Below, piece by piece: positions 36,158-48,898 of a DNA stretch of 64,000 nucleotides (position 1 is its first letter; each line of letters starts with the position of its first letter). The stretch spans positions 80,872 through 144,871 of the forward strand of contig NZ_JAAEAA010000010.1 of NCBI RefSeq assembly GCF_010119545.1, given 5' to 3'. Source of the stretch: Pontibacter fetidus. Lineage in GTDB: Bacteria; Bacteroidota; Bacteroidia; Cytophagales; Hymenobacteraceae. Made by a program: the position numbers and the translations under genes. Under the pieces are notes generated by a model. The model saw nothing but the letters and a program-made list of their open reading frames with translations, searched no databases and had not been told where the DNA came from.

Positions 36158-39100
36158 ATGGCATTTGCAAAAACCAAAAAGCTAACTCAGGACTTCTCAA
36201 AAGTAACGATAAGCTTGGCTTCTCCAGAGTCAATTCTGGAGCGTTCCAACGGAGAGGTAGTTAAGCCTGAGACCATAAATTATAGAACCTATAAGCCTGA
36301 AATGGGTGGTTTATTCTGCGAAAGAATATTCGGACCTGTAAAGGACTGGGAATGCCACTGCGGAAAGTATAAAAGAATCAGATACAAAGGTATCATCTGC
36401 GACCGTTGCGGTGTAGAGGTAACTGAAAAGAAAGTGCGTCGTGAGCGTATGGGCCATATTGAGCTTGTTGTTCCTGTAGCACATATCTGGTACTTCAAAT
36501 CTCTTCCAAACAAAATTGGTTATCTGTTAGGCTTACCAACTAAGAAGCTTGACCAGATCATCTATTACGAAAGATATGTAGTTATCCAGCCGGGTATTCT
36601 GGCAGAAGACGGTGTAAATACACTGGACTTCCTGACAGAAGATGAATACCTGGATATGGTTGACAAGCTACCACGTGAGAACCAGATGTTGGATAACAAT
36701 GATCCAAATAAGTTCATCGCGAAAATGGGTGCTGAAGCATTACAGATGTTACTGGAGCGCACGAACCTTGATGACCTGTCATACGAGCTTCGTCATGCCG
36801 CCGCTCACGAAACTTCGCAGCAGCGTAAAGCTGAGGCGTTGAAGCGTCTTCGTGTAGTAGAAGCATTCCGTGATGCTGCAACAAGAATTGAGAACAGACC
36901 TGAATGGATGATCATCCGCATGGTGCCTGTTATCCCGCCAGAACTTCGTCCGCTTGTTCCGTTAGATGGTGGCCGTTTTGCTACGTCTGACTTGAACGAC
37001 CTTTACCGTCGTGTTATCATCCGTAACAACCGTCTGAAGCGTCTGATCGAGATCAAAGCTCCTGAAGTAATTCTTCGTAACGAGAAGCGTATGCTGCAAG
37101 AAGCGGTAGACTCCCTGTTCGACAACTCACGTAAAGTGAACGCTGTTCGTGCTGAAGGTAACCGTGCGCTGAAATCACTATCAGATATGCTGAAAGGTAA
37201 GCAGGGACGTTTCCGTCAGAACTTACTTGGTAAGCGTGTTGACTACTCTGGCCGTTCGGTAATTGTGGTTGGGCCTGAACTGAAGCTTCATGAGTGCGGT
37301 CTGCCTAAGAACATGGCAGCTGAGCTTTTCAAGCCGTTCATCATCCGCAAGCTGATCGAAAGAGGTATAGTTAAGACTGTAAAGTCAGCTAAGAAAATTG
37401 TAGACCGTAAGGACCCTGTAGTTTGGGATATCCTGGAGAATGTGCTGAAAGGCCATCCGGTACTCCTTAACCGTGCTCCTACACTACACAGACTTGGTAT
37501 ACAAGCATTCCAGCCAAAACTGATCGAAGGTAAGGCAATCCAGTTACACCCACTTGTGTGTACGGCATTCAACGCCGACTTTGACGGTGACCAGATGGCG
37601 GTGCACGTTCCACTTGGACCTGCTGCAATCTTGGAAGCCTCTATGCTGATGCTTGCTTCGCACAACATCCTTAACCCTGCTAACGGTGCTCCAATTGCAG
37701 TACCTTCTCAGGACATGGTTCTAGGTTTATACTATGTAACCAAAGGAAAGCGTAGCACAGAGAACGAAACTATCAAAGGAGAAGGTATGAGCTTCTATTC
37801 TCCTGAAGAAGTTATTATTGCTATCAACGAAGGTCGCCTTTCAAAGCATGCACACATTAGAGTGCGTGTTAACGTGAAAAACGAGAAAGGGGAAATTGAG
37901 AATAAATTAACAGAAACAGTAGCTGGTCGTGTATTATTCAACCAATTCGTTCCTGCAGAAGTTGGATACATTGATGAATTACTGACGAAGAAAAAACTTC
38001 AGCAGGTAATTTCCCGCGTGTTCAAAGAGACAGGTATGGCTCGTACCGCTCACTTCCTGGATGATATCAAAACACTAGGCTTCCAGTCTGCTTACAAAGG
38101 CGGTCTGTCAATGGGCCTTGGTGATATCAATATCCCGGCAGAGAAAGAAGTATTGGTTGAGCAGGCTAAGAAAGATGTAGATGCTGTATGGCAAAACTAC
38201 TCGATGGGTCTGATCACAGATAACGAGCGTTACAACCAGGTTATCGATATCTGGACACGTATCAACAACCAAATTACTGAAACGTTAATGCGTCGTCTGG
38301 AAAATGAAGATCAGGGCTTTAACTCTATCTTCATGATGATGCACTCAGGAGCCCGTGGTTCAAGAGAGCAGATCCGTCAGCTGGGTGGTATGCGTGGTCT
38401 GATGGCGAAGCCTCAGAAATCATTACAGGGTTCAGTAGGTGAAATTATAGAAAACCCGATCCTTTCTAACTTTAAGGAAGGTCTGGATGTAATCGAGTAC
38501 TTCATCTCTACACACGGTGCTCGTAAAGGTCTTGCCGATACGGCTCTTAAAACGGCGGATGCTGGTTACCTGACTCGTCGTCTGGTAGACGTGTCGCAGG
38601 ACGTGATTGTGAACGAGGAAGACTGCGGTACATTGCGTGGTCTGGAAGTTAGTGCACTTAAGGATAACGAAGATATAGTTGAGTCTCTGTCTGAGCGTAT
38701 CCTTGGTCGTGTAACTGTACACGATGTTTATGATCCAATTACGAATGAACTTATAGTTGAGTCTGGTTCAGAGATCACAGAAGAAGTAGCACGTGATATT
38801 GAAAACACAGCTATTGAGTTTGTAGAGATCCGTTCGGTACTTACTTGTGAGTCTAAGCGTGGTATCTGTGCTAAATGCTACGGCCGTAACCTGGCAACAG
38901 GCTTTATGGTGCAGAAAGGTGAAGCAGTAGGTGTAATTGCAGCTCAGTCAATTGGTGAGCCAGGTACACAGCTGACACTACGTACATTCCACGTGGGTGG
39001 TACGGCATCTAACATTGCGGTAGAAGCAACTATAAAAGCTAAATTCTCTGGTAAGATCGAGTATGAAGACGTGCGTACAATCGACACGATCAACAACGAA

Positions 39101-40474
39101 GGTGAACCAGTGAAAGTAGTTATGGGACGTTCCGGTGAAGTGAAAATAGTCGACCCAAATACTGGCAAACTATATATCTCTAACCACGTGCCTTATGGTT
39201 CATTCCTGACTGTAACAGATGGTCAAACTATAGAAAAAGGGGATAATATCTGTAGCTGGGATCCATATAACGCAGTTATACTTTCAGAGTTTGATGGTAC
39301 AGTTGCATATGAGTCGATCATTGAAGGTATCACTTACCGTGAGGAGTCAGATGAGCAGACAGGTTACCGTGAAAAAGTTATTATCGATACAAAAGATAAG
39401 ACACAGAACCCGGCTATACTTGTAAATCCTAAGAATGGTGAATCAAAAGGATATAACATTCCGGTTGGTGCACATATCGTGGTGGAAGATGGCGAGAAAA
39501 TCAAAGCGGGACATATCCTGGTGAAGATACCTCGTGCAATTGGTAAAACACGTGACATTACGGGTGGTCTGCCACGAGTTACCGAATTATTCGAAGCGCG
39601 TAACCCTTCTAACCCGGCCGTTGTGTCTGAAATTGATGGTGTTGTAACATATGGTAGCGTGAAGCGTGGTAACCGTGAAATCTTCATTGAGTCGAAAGAT
39701 GGCGTGAAGAAGAAATACATGGTTCCACTTTCGAAGCACATCCTCGTTCAGGACAATGACTTCGTTCGTGCAGGTATGCCATTATCAGATGGTGCTATAA
39801 CGCCTACAGATATTCTGAATATCCAAGGACCGGGTGCAGTACAGGAGTACCTGGTAAATGAGATACAGGAAGTATATCGTCTGCAGGGTGTGAAGATCAA
39901 TGACAAGCACATTGAAGTCGTGGTTCGCCAGATGATGCAGAAAGTAGTGATACTTGATCCGGGTGATACTAGCTTCCTGGAACATCAGGTGGTGGATAAG
40001 ATTATGTTCATGGAAGAGAACGACCGCATCATCGATATGAAAGTTGTTGAAGAAGCAGGTGATTCAGCTACGATGAAGCCAGGCCAGATAGTTACAGCAC
40101 GTCGTTTACGTGATGAAAACTCAAGTCTGAAGCGTCGTGACCTGAGACTGGTAACGGTTAGAGATGCGTCACCGGCAGTATCTCGCCCAACCTTGCAAGG
40201 TATAACGCAGGCATCATTAGGTACGCAAAGCTTTATCTCAGCAGCATCGTTCCAGGAAACTACAAAAGTACTGAGCGAAGCAGCTATTAAGGGTAAAGCA
40301 GATGAGCTGTTAGGTCTGAAAGAGAACGTAATTGTTGGTCACCTGATCCCGGCTGGTACTGGATTGAAAGAGTATCAGAAACTGATCGTGGGTAGCCAGG
40401 AAGAGTACGATTCGTTGACAGAGTCTAAAAGAACATCAGCTAAAACTAAACAGCAGGCACTGCAAAATAAATAA
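36158..40474 (+). CDS. rpoC: RNA polymerase beta-prime subunit
   Basis: The protein has 1438 residues. The N-terminal zinc-binding region has [20 protein letters not shown]. The catalytic Mg site reads [12 protein letters not shown]. The second zinc site lies in the CGTLRG ... [17 protein letters not shown] region, and the trigger-loop/bridge area has [16 protein letters not shown]. It lies 100 bases after rpoB, whose spacer holds a hairpin. The C-terminal tail is Lys/Thr-rich. Confidence 0.99.
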   Translation: MAFAKTKKLTQDFSKVTISLASPESILERSNGEVVKPETINYRTYKPEMGGLFCERIFGPVKDWECHCGKYKRIRYKGIICDRCGVEVTEKKVRRERMGHIELVVPVAHIWYFKSLPNKIGYLLGLPTKKLDQIIYYERYVVIQPGILAEDGVNTLDFLTEDEYLDMVDKLPRENQMLDNNDPNKFIAKMGAEALQMLLERTNLDDLSYELRHAAAHETSQQRKAEALKRLRVVEAFRDAATRIENRPEWMIIRMVPVIPPELRPLVPLDGGRFATSDLNDLYRRVIIRNNRLKRLIEIKAPEVILRNEKRMLQEAVDSLFDNSRKVNAVRAEGNRALKSLSDMLKGKQGRFRQNLLGKRVDYSGRSVIVVGPELKLHECGLPKNMAAELFKPFIIRKLIERGIVKTVKSAKKIVDRKDPVVWDILENVLKGHPVLLNRAPTLHRLGIQAFQPKLIEGKAIQLHPLVCTAFNADFDGDQMAVHVPLGPAAILEASMLMLASHNILNPANGAPIAVPSQDMVLGLYYVTKGKRSTENETIKGEGMSFYSPEEVIIAINEGRLSKHAHIRVRVNVKNEKGEIENKLTETVAGRVLFNQFVPAEVGYIDELLTKKKLQQVISRVFKETGMARTAHFLDDIKTLGFQSAYKGGLSMGLGDINIPAEKEVLVEQAKKDVDAVWQNYSMGLITDNERYNQVIDIWTRINNQITETLMRRLENEDQGFNSIFMMMHSGARGSREQIRQLGGMRGLMAKPQKSLQGSVGEIIENPILSNFKEGLDVIEYFISTHGARKGLADTALKTADAGYLTRRLVDVSQDVIVNEEDCGTLRGLEVSALKDNEDIVESLSERILGRVTVHDVYDPITNELIVESGSEITEEVARDIENTAIEFVEIRSVLTCESKRGICAKCYGRNLATGFMVQKGEAVGVIAAQSIGEPGTQLTLRTFHVGGTASNIAVEATIKAKFSGKIEYEDVRTIDTINNEGEPVKVVMGRSGEVKIVDPNTGKLYISNHVPYGSFLTVTDGQTIEKGDNICSWDPYNAVILSEFDGTVAYESIIEGITYREESDEQTGYREKVIIDTKDKTQNPAILVNPKNGESKGYNIPVGAHIVVEDGEKIKAGHILVKIPRAIGKTRDITGGLPRVTELFEARNPSNPAVVSEIDGVVTYGSVKRGNREIFIESKDGVKKKYMVPLSKHILVQDNDFVRAGMPLSDGAITPTDILNIQGPGAVQEYLVNEIQEVYRLQGVKINDKHIEVVVRQMMQKVVILDPGDTSFLEHQVVDKIMFMEENDRIIDMKVVEEAGDSATMKPGQIVTARRLRDENSSLKRRDLRLVTVRDASPAVSRPTLQGITQASLGTQSFISAASFQETTKVLSEAAIKGKADELLGLKENVIVGHLIPAGTGLKEYQKLIVGSQEEYDSLTESKRTSAKTKQQALQNK

Positions 40475-40482
40475 GGTATAAC

Positions 40483-40800
40483 ATGGCAGAAGAACAGCAA
40501 AACCAGAATCAAATAAACATTGAGTTAACGGAAGAGGTAGCAGAAGGGCAGTATGCCAACTTAGCTATGATTGCTCATTCCAGCAGCGAATTTGTTATTG
40601 ATTTTATTCGTCTGATGCCAGGTTTGCCTAAAGCAAAAGTAAAATCAAGAGTTGTTATCACACCAGAGCATGCTAAGAGATTATTAGCAGCTCTGGCTGA
40701 TAACATCAAAAAATACGAAAGTAGCTTTGGTGATATCAAGCAGGCAAATGAAACACCGTCTTTCCCGATGAACTTCGGAGGAACAGTTGGTGAAGCATAA
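40483..40800 (+). CDS. DUF3467 family protein
   Basis: The protein has 105 residues, with a Gln/Asn-rich start and a core including EGQYANLAMIAHSSSEFVID and RVVITPEHAKRLLAALADNI, which match the DUF3467 family. Its function is unknown. It lies 8 bases after rpoC and is presumably co-transcribed with it. It sits between rpoC and rpsL in many Bacteroidota, suggesting a role tied to transcription or translation (inference from position only). Confidence 0.88.
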   Translation: MAEEQQNQNQINIELTEEVAEGQYANLAMIAHSSSEFVIDFIRLMPGLPKAKVKSRVVITPEHAKRLLAALADNIKKYESSFGDIKQANETPSFPMNFGGTVGEA

Positions 40801-40826
40801 GATGCTAATAATTAAATAATTAAAAT

Positions 40827-40858
40827 TTTGAAATTGCAAAGTGATTTTTATACCTTTG
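40827..40858 (+). promoter_or_regulatory. Promoter of the str genes (TTTG-N20-TACCTTTG)
   Basis: TTTG at 40827-40830, a 20-base spacer and TACCTTTG at 40851-40858, with a 46-base leader to rpsL. Confidence 0.75.
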
Positions 40859-40904
40859 CAGTCCAAAAATTAAAGTGGAAAAATCTATAATTAACAGATT
40901 GTAA

Positions 40905-41318
40905 ATGCCTACTATACAGCAATTAGTAAGAAAAGGCAGAGAGAAACTGACTTCAAAGTCAAAGTCTCCAGCCTTGGATTCATGCCCGCAGCGTCGTGGA
41001 GTATGTACAAGAGTATATACTACAACGCCAAAGAAACCAAACTCTGCAATGCGTAAAGTTGCAAGGGTAAGATTAACAAATGGTAAAGAGGTGAACGCCT
41101 ACATACCAGGTGAAGGACATAACCTACAGGAACACTCAATTGTTCTGATCAGAGGTGGTAGAGTAAAAGACCTTCCAGGTGTTCGTTACCACATCGTACG
41201 TGGTGCACTGGATACAGCAGGTGTAAACGGCCGTCTTCAGTCACGTTCTAAGTACGGTGCTAAGAGACCTAAACCAGGACAAGCGCCAGCAGCTGCCGGA
41301 AAAGGTAAAAAGAAATAA
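40905..41318 (+). CDS. rpsL: 30S ribosomal protein S12
   Basis: The protein has 137 residues. The decoding-site loops are [15 protein letters not shown] and [14 protein letters not shown]; the Lys residues linked to streptomycin response appear as in wild type. The C-terminus is extended and basic ([13 protein letters not shown]). It is the first gene of the str group. Confidence 0.98.
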   Translation: MPTIQQLVRKGREKLTSKSKSPALDSCPQRRGVCTRVYTTTPKKPNSAMRKVARVRLTNGKEVNAYIPGEGHNLQEHSIVLIRGGRVKDLPGVRYHIVRGALDTAGVNGRLQSRSKYGAKRPKPGQAPAAAGKGKKK

Positions 41319-41336
41319 TAAATAGCATTTAATACA

Positions 41337-41804
41337 ATGAGAAAAGCAAAGCCGAAGAGTAGAATTCTCCTTCCAGATCCAAAATATAAAGAAACATTAG
41401 TAACACGTTTTGTAAACTACCTAATGGTAGATGGCAAGAAAAGTGTTGCTTATGGTATCTTCTATGATGCTGTAGATCTAGTAGAGCAAAGAACAAAAGA
41501 AAACGGTCTTGAAACTTGGAAGAAGGCATTGAATAACATCATGCCTAGTGTAGAAGTTAAAAGCCGTCGTGTAGGAGGAGCTACTTTCCAAGTGCCGACT
41601 GAGGTTCGTCCGGACCGCAGAGTATCTCTGGGAATCAAATGGATGATTTCCTACTCACGCAAGAGAGGTGAGAAGACAATGAAAGATAAATTAGCAGGTG
41701 AAATTATTGCAGCTGCTAAGGGTGAAGGTGCTGCCGTTAAGAAAAAAGACGATACGCACAGAATGGCAGAAGCGAACAAAGCATTCTCACACTTTAGATT
41801 CTAG
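41337..41804 (+). CDS. rpsG: 30S ribosomal protein S7
   Basis: The protein has 155 residues. It is a primary binder of the 16S 3' domain. Conserved regions are [19 protein letters not shown] and [16 protein letters not shown]. It is followed 2 bases later by fusA. Confidence 0.98.
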   Translation: MRKAKPKSRILLPDPKYKETLVTRFVNYLMVDGKKSVAYGIFYDAVDLVEQRTKENGLETWKKALNNIMPSVEVKSRRVGGATFQVPTEVRPDRRVSLGIKWMISYSRKRGEKTMKDKLAGEIIAAAKGEGAAVKKKDDTHRMAEANKAFSHFRF

Positions 41805-41806
41805 TA

Positions 41807-43909
41807 ATGGCAAGAGACTTAAAATATACCAGAAATATTGGTATTGCTGCGCACATCGATGCTGGTAAAACCACTACAACTGAGCGTATTCTTTATTATA
41901 CAGGTAAATCTCACAAGTTAGGTGAAGTACACGAAGGTGGAGCTACAACTGACTGGATGGAACAGGAGCAGGAGCGTGGTATTACAATCACATCTGCGGC
42001 TGTAACTGTAAACTGGCCATATAGAGGCAACGATTACCATATCAACATCATTGATACGCCAGGTCACGTAGACTTTACTGTAGAAGTGAACCGCTCACTT
42101 CGTGTTCTTGATGGTCTTGTGTTCCTTTTCAGTGCTGTTGATGGCGTAGAGCCTCAGTCAGAAACGAACTGGAGACTTGCTGACAACTATAAAGTTGCTC
42201 GTCTTGGTTTCGTTAACAAAATGGACCGTTCGGGTGCTGACTTCCTTGCTGTTTGTAAGCAGGTGAAAGAAATGCTTGGCAGCAATGCTGTAGCTTTACA
42301 GTTACCTATTGGTTCAGAAGATAACTTTAAAGGAGTTGTTGACTTAGTAAACTTCCGTGGTATCGTTTGGAATGAATCAGATAAAGGTATGACCTTCACT
42401 GAGGTTCCTATTCCGGATGATATGTTGGAGGAAGCTGAAGAGTACAGAGAGAAACTTCTTGAAGCAGTAGCTGAGTACGACGAATCTTTGATGGAGAAAT
42501 ACTTCGAAGATCCTAACTCAATTACAGAAGCTGAAATCTTAGCTGCACTTCGTGCTGCAACTATAGATATGGCAATTGTTCCGATGCTTTGTGGTTCTTC
42601 TTTCAAGAACAAAGGTGTTCAGACAATGCTTGACTATGTAATGGCCCTTTTACCATCGCCGATGGACAAAGAAAGCATCATAGGTACAAACCCTGATACG
42701 GATGCTGAAGTAGCAAGAAAACCATCAGCAAGCGATCCATTTGCTGGTTTAGCATTTAAAATTGCTACTGACCCTTATGTAGGTCGTCTTTGCTTTGTTC
42801 GTGCATACTCAGGTGTTCTTGAGTCAGGTTCTTATGTGTTCAATACGCGTTCAAATAACAAGGAGCGTATCTCGCGTATTTTCCAGATGCATGCCAACAA
42901 GCAAAACCAGATCGAAAGATTGGAAGCTGGTGATATTGCAGCGGTAGTAGGTTTCAAGGATATCAAAACTGGTGACACGCTTTGCGATCAGAACCATAAG
43001 ATCGTTCTTGAATCTATGGAGTTCCCAGAGCCGGTTATCGGATATGCAATTGAGCCTAAAACTCAGGCTGACTCTGATAAAATGGGTATGGCAATCGCTA
43101 AGCTTGTGGAAGAAGATCCAACGCTACAGGTAAATACTGATGAGGAAACTGGTCAGACTATCCTGAGAGGTATGGGTGAACTACACCTGGAGATCATCAT
43201 TGACCGTATGAAGCGTGAGTTCAAAGTTGAATTGAACCAGGGTGCTCCACAGGTTGCTTACAAAGAAACTATCACTAAGAAGGTTGAGCACCGCGAAGTG
43301 TTCAAGAAGCAGTCAGGTGGTCGTGGTAAGTTTGCCGACATCGTATTTGAGATGGGGCCACGTGAAGATGGTAAGCAGGGTCTTGAATTCGAAAACGCTA
43401 TTGTAGGTGGTGTTATCCCAAGAGAATTCATTCCAGCTGTACAGAAAGGTTTCGAAGAAGCGATGAAGAACGGTATTCTTGCCGGTTTCCCTATCGATTC
43501 AATGAAAGTACGTCTGTTCCATGGTTCATTCCACGATGTTGACTCTGACTCATTATCATTTGAATTAGCAGCGCGTCAAGGTTTCAAAGAAGCAGGTAAG
43601 CAGTGTGCTCCTAAACTTCTAGAGCCGATCATGGCGGTTGATGTTGTTACTCCAGATGAGTACACAGGTCCTGTAACAGGTGACCTGAACAGAAGAAGAG
43701 GTATCATGAAAGGTATGGATACAAAAGGTACATCAACTGTAGTAAAAGCAGATGTTCCGTTATCAGAACTTTTCGGTTATGTTACTGACCTTCGTACAAT
43801 AACATCAGGTAGAGCTACAGCTTCTTTAACTTTCTCACATTATGAGCAAGTACCACAGAACTTAGCAGATGGCATCATTGCCAAAATTAAAGGAACATCA
43901 GCTAAATAG
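41807..43909 (+). CDS. fusA: Elongation factor G
   Basis: The protein has 700 residues. GTPase motifs are [23 protein letters not shown] and NKMDRSGAD; domain IV has the [15 protein letters not shown] region. It drives translocation and, with RRF, ribosome recycling. It is full length and in the standard str order. Confidence 0.99.
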   Translation: MARDLKYTRNIGIAAHIDAGKTTTTERILYYTGKSHKLGEVHEGGATTDWMEQEQERGITITSAAVTVNWPYRGNDYHINIIDTPGHVDFTVEVNRSLRVLDGLVFLFSAVDGVEPQSETNWRLADNYKVARLGFVNKMDRSGADFLAVCKQVKEMLGSNAVALQLPIGSEDNFKGVVDLVNFRGIVWNESDKGMTFTEVPIPDDMLEEAEEYREKLLEAVAEYDESLMEKYFEDPNSITEAEILAALRAATIDMAIVPMLCGSSFKNKGVQTMLDYVMALLPSPMDKESIIGTNPDTDAEVARKPSASDPFAGLAFKIATDPYVGRLCFVRAYSGVLESGSYVFNTRSNNKERISRIFQMHANKQNQIERLEAGDIAAVVGFKDIKTGDTLCDQNHKIVLESMEFPEPVIGYAIEPKTQADSDKMGMAIAKLVEEDPTLQVNTDEETGQTILRGMGELHLEIIIDRMKREFKVELNQGAPQVAYKETITKKVEHREVFKKQSGGRGKFADIVFEMGPREDGKQGLEFENAIVGGVIPREFIPAVQKGFEEAMKNGILAGFPIDSMKVRLFHGSFHDVDSDSLSFELAARQGFKEAGKQCAPKLLEPIMAVDVVTPDEYTGPVTGDLNRRRGIMKGMDTKGTSTVVKADVPLSELFGYVTDLRTITSGRATASLTFSHYEQVPQNLADGIIAKIKGTSAK

Positions 43910-43920
43910 TTGTTACAAAA

Positions 43921-44226
43921 ATGAATCAGAAAATAAGAATTAAATTAAAGTCTTACGATCACAATTTAGTTGATAAGTCATCTGAGAAGATCGTTAAAGC
44001 AGTAAAAGCAACAGGAGCTATAGTTAGTGGTCCGATTCCACTTCCAACTGAGAAAGATAAATTTACTGTGTTGAGATCACCACACGTAAATAAAAAGTCT
44101 CGTGAGCAGTTCCAGTTATGTACTTACAAGAGATTAGTAGATATTTATTCAACTAGCTCTAAAACAGTAGATGCACTAATGAAGCTAGAGTTACCAAGCG
44201 GTGTTGATGTAGAGATCAAAGTTTGA
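43921..44226 (+). CDS. rpsJ: 30S ribosomal protein S10
   Basis: The protein has 101 residues and includes [20 protein letters not shown] and [20 protein letters not shown]. It binds the 30S head and serves as NusE in antitermination. It is transcribed with fusA; a terminator and a new promoter separate it from rplC. Confidence 0.98.
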   Translation: MNQKIRIKLKSYDHNLVDKSSEKIVKAVKATGAIVSGPIPLPTEKDKFTVLRSPHVNKKSREQFQLCTYKRLVDIYSTSSKTVDALMKLELPSGVDVEIKV

Positions 44227-44243
44227 TAAACTCACAATCCAAT

Positions 44244-44281
44244 AAAAAAAGAGAACCATAGCAATATGGTTCTCTTTTTTT
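44244..44281 (+). terminator. Terminator after rpsJ
   Basis: AAAAAAGAGAACCATA and TATGGTTCTCTTTTTT form a long stem with a GCAA loop and T tail, closing the str unit. Confidence 0.9.
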
Positions 44282-44312
44282 ATGACCTGATTAAGAATAT
44301 TTTACAGAAGAG

Positions 44313-44344
44313 TTGTTAAGAAATATTTATTTTTCTTAACTTTG
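44313..44344 (+). promoter_or_regulatory. Promoter of the rplC-S10 unit (TTG-N21-TAACTTTG)
   Basis: TTG at 44313-44315, a 21-base spacer and TAACTTTG at 44337-44344, with a leader of about 60 bases to rplC. Confidence 0.75.
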
Positions 44345-44405
44345 CACTCCCTTAGCTAAAGCTATGGGGTGATAATATTGTATCCATCTATAAAAAACAA
44401 GTTGA

Positions 44406-45023
44406 ATGCCTGGAATTATCGGTAAAAAAATCGGAATGACAAGCCTCTTCACACCAGATGGTAAAAACATACCAGTAACGCTTATTCAAGCAGGACCGTG
44501 TGTTGTTACTCAGGTGAAGACGGTAGAGAACGATGGCTATGCTGCAGTACAGCTTGGCTTCGGTGACAAGAAGCTGAAAAGAGTAACAAAAGCAGAAGCT
44601 GGTCATTACAAGAAAACTAATACGGCTCCTAAGAAAAAGGTTGCAGAATTTGATGCAGAAGGTGTGTCATTAAATGCAGGAGATGTGGTTGACGCCAGCC
44701 TTTTCATTGAAGGTGAGTTTGTTGATGTGGTAGGAACATCAAAAGGTAAAGGCTTTCAGGGTGTTGTAAAACGCCATGGCTTTGCTGGTGTTGGTGGTCA
44801 GACGCACGGTCAGCACAACAGGGCAAGACACCCAGGTTCAATTGGTGCATGTTCTTGGCCATCAAGAGTATTCAAGGGAATGCGAATGGCAGGTAGAACA
44901 GGCGGTAACAGAGTTACTATCCAAAACCTGACAATCATGCGAGTTATCGCTGATAAAAATCTTTTAGTAGTTAGCGGCTCTGTACCAGGTGCCAAAAACT
45001 CTTACGTTTTAATCGAGAAATAA
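44406..45023 (+). CDS. rplC: 50S ribosomal protein L3
   Basis: The protein has 205 residues. The conserved loop [20 protein letters not shown] reaches the peptidyl-transferase centre and carries the Gln that PrmB-type enzymes methylate elsewhere. It is the first gene of the long ribosomal unit. Confidence 0.98.
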   Translation: MPGIIGKKIGMTSLFTPDGKNIPVTLIQAGPCVVTQVKTVENDGYAAVQLGFGDKKLKRVTKAEAGHYKKTNTAPKKKVAEFDAEGVSLNAGDVVDASLFIEGEFVDVVGTSKGKGFQGVVKRHGFAGVGGQTHGQHNRARHPGSIGACSWPSRVFKGMRMAGRTGGNRVTIQNLTIMRVIADKNLLVVSGSVPGAKNSYVLIEK

Positions 45024-45024
45024 A

Positions 45025-45654
45025 ATGGAGCTTTCTGTATTGAATATTAAAGGTGAAGATACAGGTAGAAAGATCGCTCTTTCTGATGCTGTATTTGGCG
45101 CTGAGCCAAATGAGCATGCAATGTATCTTGACGTGAAACAGTACCTGGCTAATCAAAGACAAGGTACTCATAAATCTAAAGAGCGTAACGAAGTAGCCGG
45201 ATCTACCAAAAAGATCAAAAAACAAAAGGGTACTGGTGGCGCAAGAGCTGGTAGCATTAAGTCGCCACTATTTGTAGGTGGTGGTAGAGTGTTTGGCCCT
45301 AAGCCAAGAAACTATAGCTTCAAACTTAACAAGAAGCTTAAGAATGTGGCAAGAGTATCTGCTCTTTCTCAGTTAGCTAAAGATAACAGAGTTGCTCTAT
45401 TAGAGTCATTCTCTTTAGAAGCACCAAAAACTAAGGAGTTTATATCTATACTTAACAACATTAAATCTACAGGTAAAACGCTGGTTGTGATACCATCAGT
45501 AGATCAGAACATTGTTTTGTCAGGTAGAAACATCCCTAAAGTAAAAGTGGCAACAGCTGCAGATCTTAATACTTACGACTTGCTTAATGCAGAAAGAGTA
45601 GTATTACTTGAAGAGTCTGTTAATATTATTGAAAACCTCTTAAGCAATAAGTAA
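45025..45654 (+). CDS. rplD: 50S ribosomal protein L4
   Basis: The protein has 209 residues. The exit-tunnel loop has [19 protein letters not shown]. In many bacteria L4 regulates its own operon. Its last base overlaps the first base of rplW (TAATG), implying coupled translation. Confidence 0.98.
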   Translation: MELSVLNIKGEDTGRKIALSDAVFGAEPNEHAMYLDVKQYLANQRQGTHKSKERNEVAGSTKKIKKQKGTGGARAGSIKSPLFVGGGRVFGPKPRNYSFKLNKKLKNVARVSALSQLAKDNRVALLESFSLEAPKTKEFISILNNIKSTGKTLVVIPSVDQNIVLSGRNIPKVKVATAADLNTYDLLNAERVVLLEESVNIIENLLSNK

Positions 45655-45941
45655 TGAACGTACTTAAAAGACCGCTTGTGACGGAAAAATACACTGCCAT
45701 GAACGAAGTAGGAAAGTATGCTTTTGAGGTTGAGAAGAAAGCCAATAAAGTTGAAATCAAAAAGGCAGTCGAAAAGCTTTATGGTGTAACTGTAACAAGC
45801 GTTGCAACCATGAGATCAATTGGTAAGACTAAAACCAAATATACCAAATCTGGTGCGGTTACAGGTCGTACATCCCTGATCAAAAAAGCAATAGTAACCT
45901 TGAAAGAAGGTGAAATGATCGATTTTTATAGCGGAATATAA
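45654..45941 (+). CDS. rplW: 50S ribosomal protein L23
   Basis: The protein has 95 residues beginning [14 protein letters not shown]. It lies at the tunnel exit and docks trigger factor and SRP. The start overlaps the rplD stop. Confidence 0.97.
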   Translation: MNVLKRPLVTEKYTAMNEVGKYAFEVEKKANKVEIKKAVEKLYGVTVTSVATMRSIGKTKTKYTKSGAVTGRTSLIKKAIVTLKEGEMIDFYSGI

Positions 45942-45951
45942 TTAATCAAAA

Positions 45952-46779
45952 ATGGCTTTAAAAAAGTTAAGACCAACAACACCAGGTCAAAGATTTAGAG
46001 TAGCGCCAGCCTTCGATGAAGTAACGGCAACAGCTCCTGAAAAATCTTTGTTGGCACCTCTAAAAAAATCTGGTGGACGCAACAATTCAGGTAGAATGAC
46101 TATGCGCTATATGGGCGGTGGTCATAAGCGTAAGTACAGAATGATTGATTTCAAAAGAACGAAGCATGGCGTGCCTGCAACGGTGAAATCAATCGAGTAC
46201 GATCCCAACCGTACAGCTCGTATTGCATTAGTTTATTATGCAGACGGTGAGAAGAGCTATATCATTGCTCCAACTGGTATCCAGGTAGGTTCTATTATAG
46301 TTTCGGGTCCAGGTAATGCTCCTGAAATAGGTAACTGCCTTCCTTTATCTGATATTCCTCTAGGTACTATCATCCACAACATTGAGTTACAGCCTGGTCA
46401 AGGTGCAATTCTTGCTAGAAGCGCGGGCTCTTATGCTCAGCTTGTTGCTCGTGAAGGAAGATATGCTACAATCAAATTGCCATCTGGCGAATTGAGAATG
46501 GTGCTTGTTAACTGCTATGCAACTGTTGGTACAGTTTCTAACTCAGACCATATGAACGTGAAGCTTGGTAAAGCTGGTCGTAACAGATGGTTAGGTAAAC
46601 GTCCAAGAGTACGTGGTGTTGCGATGAACCCAGTCGATCACCCTATGGGTGGTGGTGAAGGTAAATCTTCAGGTGGTCACCCACGCTCACGTAAAGGTTT
46701 ATATGCGAAAGGTCTTAAGACCCGTAACACAAACAAGCATTCTGAAAAGTTAATAGTTAATAGAGGAAAGAAAAAATAA
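45952..46779 (+). CDS. rplB: 50S ribosomal protein L2
   Basis: The protein has 275 residues. It shows the C-terminal signature [19 protein letters not shown], with the His near the peptidyl-transferase centre. Confidence 0.98.
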   Translation: MALKKLRPTTPGQRFRVAPAFDEVTATAPEKSLLAPLKKSGGRNNSGRMTMRYMGGGHKRKYRMIDFKRTKHGVPATVKSIEYDPNRTARIALVYYADGEKSYIIAPTGIQVGSIIVSGPGNAPEIGNCLPLSDIPLGTIIHNIELQPGQGAILARSAGSYAQLVAREGRYATIKLPSGELRMVLVNCYATVGTVSNSDHMNVKLGKAGRNRWLGKRPRVRGVAMNPVDHPMGGGEGKSSGGHPRSRKGLYAKGLKTRNTNKHSEKLIVNRGKKK

Positions 46780-47058
46780 ATGGCTAGATCATTAAAAAAA
46801 GGGCCTTATATTGACTATAGGCTCGAGAAAAAAGTAGTTGCGATGAACGATGCCGGCAAAAAGACGGTTATCAAAACTTGGTCGCGCAGATCAATGATTT
46901 CTCCTGATTTCGTAGGTCATACATTTGCTGTACATAATGGTAATAAGTTTATACCAGTTTATGTAACAGAAAACATGGTAGGCCATAAGCTTGGTGAATT
47001 TGCACCAACAAGAAACTTTAGAGGTCACATAGCTAAAAAAGATAAAGGCAAGCGATAA
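46780..47058 (+). CDS. rpsS: 30S ribosomal protein S19
   Basis: The protein has 92 residues, with [19 protein letters not shown] and the head-binding [16 protein letters not shown]. It directly abuts the rplB stop. Confidence 0.98.
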   Translation: MARSLKKGPYIDYRLEKKVVAMNDAGKKTVIKTWSRRSMISPDFVGHTFAVHNGNKFIPVYVTENMVGHKLGEFAPTRNFRGHIAKKDKGKR

Positions 47059-47060
47059 CC

Positions 47061-47453
47061 ATGGAAGCAGTAGCTAAATTAAATAATGTGCCTACGTCTC
47101 CGCGTAAGATGAGATTAGTGGCAGATATGGTACGCGGTAAAAGCGTAGCAAAAGCCTTAGGTATACTTAAGTTTGAGCCTAATTCAGGTGCAGCTAAGCT
47201 AGAGAAACTTCTTTTGTCTGCTTTATCAAACTGGCAGCAAAAGAATGAAGATGCTCAGATTGAAGATGCAAACCTGTACATTAAAACGATCTTTGTTGAT
47301 GAAGGAAAGATGCTGAAGCGTCTTCGTCCGGCTCCTCAGGGCCGTGGATACCGCATCAGAAAGAGATCAAACCATGTAACTCTGGTAATTGACAGCATGA
47401 CTGAAGAGCAACTGGAGCAGAAATCTAAGAAATCTAAAAAAGCCAATAAGTAA
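47061..47453 (+). CDS. rplV: 50S ribosomal protein L22
   Basis: The protein has 130 residues. The beta-hairpin tip [20 protein letters not shown] lines the exit tunnel. There is a short basic C-terminal tail. Confidence 0.97.
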   Translation: MEAVAKLNNVPTSPRKMRLVADMVRGKSVAKALGILKFEPNSGAAKLEKLLLSALSNWQQKNEDAQIEDANLYIKTIFVDEGKMLKRLRPAPQGRGYRIRKRSNHVTLVIDSMTEEQLEQKSKKSKKANK

Positions 47454-47457
47454 GAAT

Positions 47458-48228
47458 ATGGGACAGAAAGTAAATCCGATCGGTTTTCGCCTAGGAGTTA
47501 TCAAAGGTTGGGATTCTAACTGGTATGGTGGAAAAGATTTCGCTGAGAAGCTTGTTGAAGATGAGAAGATCAGAAAATATATTTTAGCTCGTATCCCGAA
47601 AGGCGGTATTTCTAAAATTATCATTGAAAGAACTCTTAAGCGTATCACAATTACTATTAACACTGCTCGTCCGGGTGTTGTTATCGGTAAAGGTGGACAG
47701 GAAGTTGACAAGATCAAGGAAGAACTTAAGAAGCTTACAAACAAAGATGTTCAAATCAACATTTTTGAAATTAAGCGTCCTGAGTTAGATGCTAAACTGG
47801 TAGGCGAGTCTATCGCTCAACAGTTACAAGCACGTATTTCCTTCCGTCGTGCAATGAAGCAGGCAATTGCTTCTGCGTTACGTGTAGGTGCTGAAGGTAT
47901 TAAAGTGCAGGTTTCAGGTCGTTTAGGCGGTGCTGAGATGGCGCGTACTGAGCACTATAAAGAAGGAAGAACTCCACTTCATACACTTCGTGCTGATATT
48001 GACTATGCTTTATCTGAAGCTCAGACTGTTTACGGTAAGCTTGGAATTAAAGTATGGGTATTTAAAGGTGAAGTATATGGTAAGAAAGATCTGACTCCAA
48101 ATGCTGGATTAGAAAGCAAAGGACCAGGAGCATCTTCACAGGGAGGTGACAGACGCAATGCAGGAGGTAACCGCAAGAAAACAGACGGTGGTGCTCCAAA
48201 ACGCAGAGATAATAAGCGTCGTCAGTAA
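47458..48228 (+). CDS. rpsC: 30S ribosomal protein S3
   Basis: The protein has 256 residues. The KH domain has [20 protein letters not shown], and the C-terminal domain has [17 protein letters not shown]. The C-terminal 40 residues form a Gly/Arg/Lys-rich extension longer than in E. coli S3. Confidence 0.98.
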   Translation: MGQKVNPIGFRLGVIKGWDSNWYGGKDFAEKLVEDEKIRKYILARIPKGGISKIIIERTLKRITITINTARPGVVIGKGGQEVDKIKEELKKLTNKDVQINIFEIKRPELDAKLVGESIAQQLQARISFRRAMKQAIASALRVGAEGIKVQVSGRLGGAEMARTEHYKEGRTPLHTLRADIDYALSEAQTVYGKLGIKVWVFKGEVYGKKDLTPNAGLESKGPGASSQGGDRRNAGGNRKKTDGGAPKRRDNKRRQ

Positions 48229-48258
48229 TTGATTGTTAACATTATAGAGTTTTAGAAA

Positions 48259-48681
48259 ATGTTACAGCCGAAAAGGACTAAATATAGAAAAATGCAAAAA
48301 GGTCGTGTGACTGGTCTTGCTCACAGAGGAAGCACCATTTCATTCGGATCGTTTGCAATCAAATCGCTTGAAGCATCATGGATCACTAGCCGTCAGATAG
48401 AGGCAGCCCGTATAGCGATGACAAGAGCAATGAAACGTGAAGGACAAGTTTGGATCAGAATCTTCCCTGATAAGCCAGTTACGAAAAAGCCTGCAGAGGT
48501 TCGTATGGGTAAGGGTAAGGGTTCTCCAGAGTATTGGGTAGCCGTGGTTAAGCCAGGTACGATTATGTTCGAATCTGATGGAGTATCTCTTGATGTTGCT
48601 AAAGAATCATTACGCTTAGCAGCACAGAAGTTACCTGTTAAAACAAAGTTTGTAGTACGTAGAGATTACGTTGAGAAGTAG
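48259..48681 (+). CDS. rplP: 50S ribosomal protein L16
   Basis: The protein has 140 residues beginning [19 protein letters not shown] and containing [18 protein letters not shown]. It lies near the A-site tRNA elbow. Confidence 0.98.
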   Translation: MLQPKRTKYRKMQKGRVTGLAHRGSTISFGSFAIKSLEASWITSRQIEAARIAMTRAMKREGQVWIRIFPDKPVTKKPAEVRMGKGKGSPEYWVAVVKPGTIMFESDGVSLDVAKESLRLAAQKLPVKTKFVVRRDYVEK

Positions 48682-48685
48682 TAAT

Positions 48686-48886
48686 ATGAAAAATTCAGAA
48701 ATAAAAGCTTTGTCTTTAGAGGAACTACAAGAGAAGCTTAACACTGAGAAGACCAACATGCAGAACCTGCGTTTTGCTCATGCAATATCTCCATTGGAAA
48801 ACCCAATGAAAATTCGTGAGTCTAAAGCAACAATAGCACGTCTAAATACTGAGTTGCGTCGTCGTGAAATTGAAGCTAACTCTTAA
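48686..48886 (+). CDS. rpmC: 50S ribosomal protein L29
   Basis: The protein has 66 residues from MKNSEIKALSLEELQEKL. The frame extends back to 48671 within rplP, but the family start is the ATG at 48686, 4 bases after the rplP stop. Confidence 0.96.
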   Translation: MKNSEIKALSLEELQEKLNTEKTNMQNLRFAHAISPLENPMKIRESKATIARLNTELRRREIEANS

Positions 48887-48898
48887 TACTTAAACAAA

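Noticed and set aside
44226..44406. A break in the S10 operon as a sign of rearrangement
   Set aside because: rpsJ following fusA, with rplC starting a new unit, is in my recollection normal for this phylum; a terminator and promoter fill the gap neatly.
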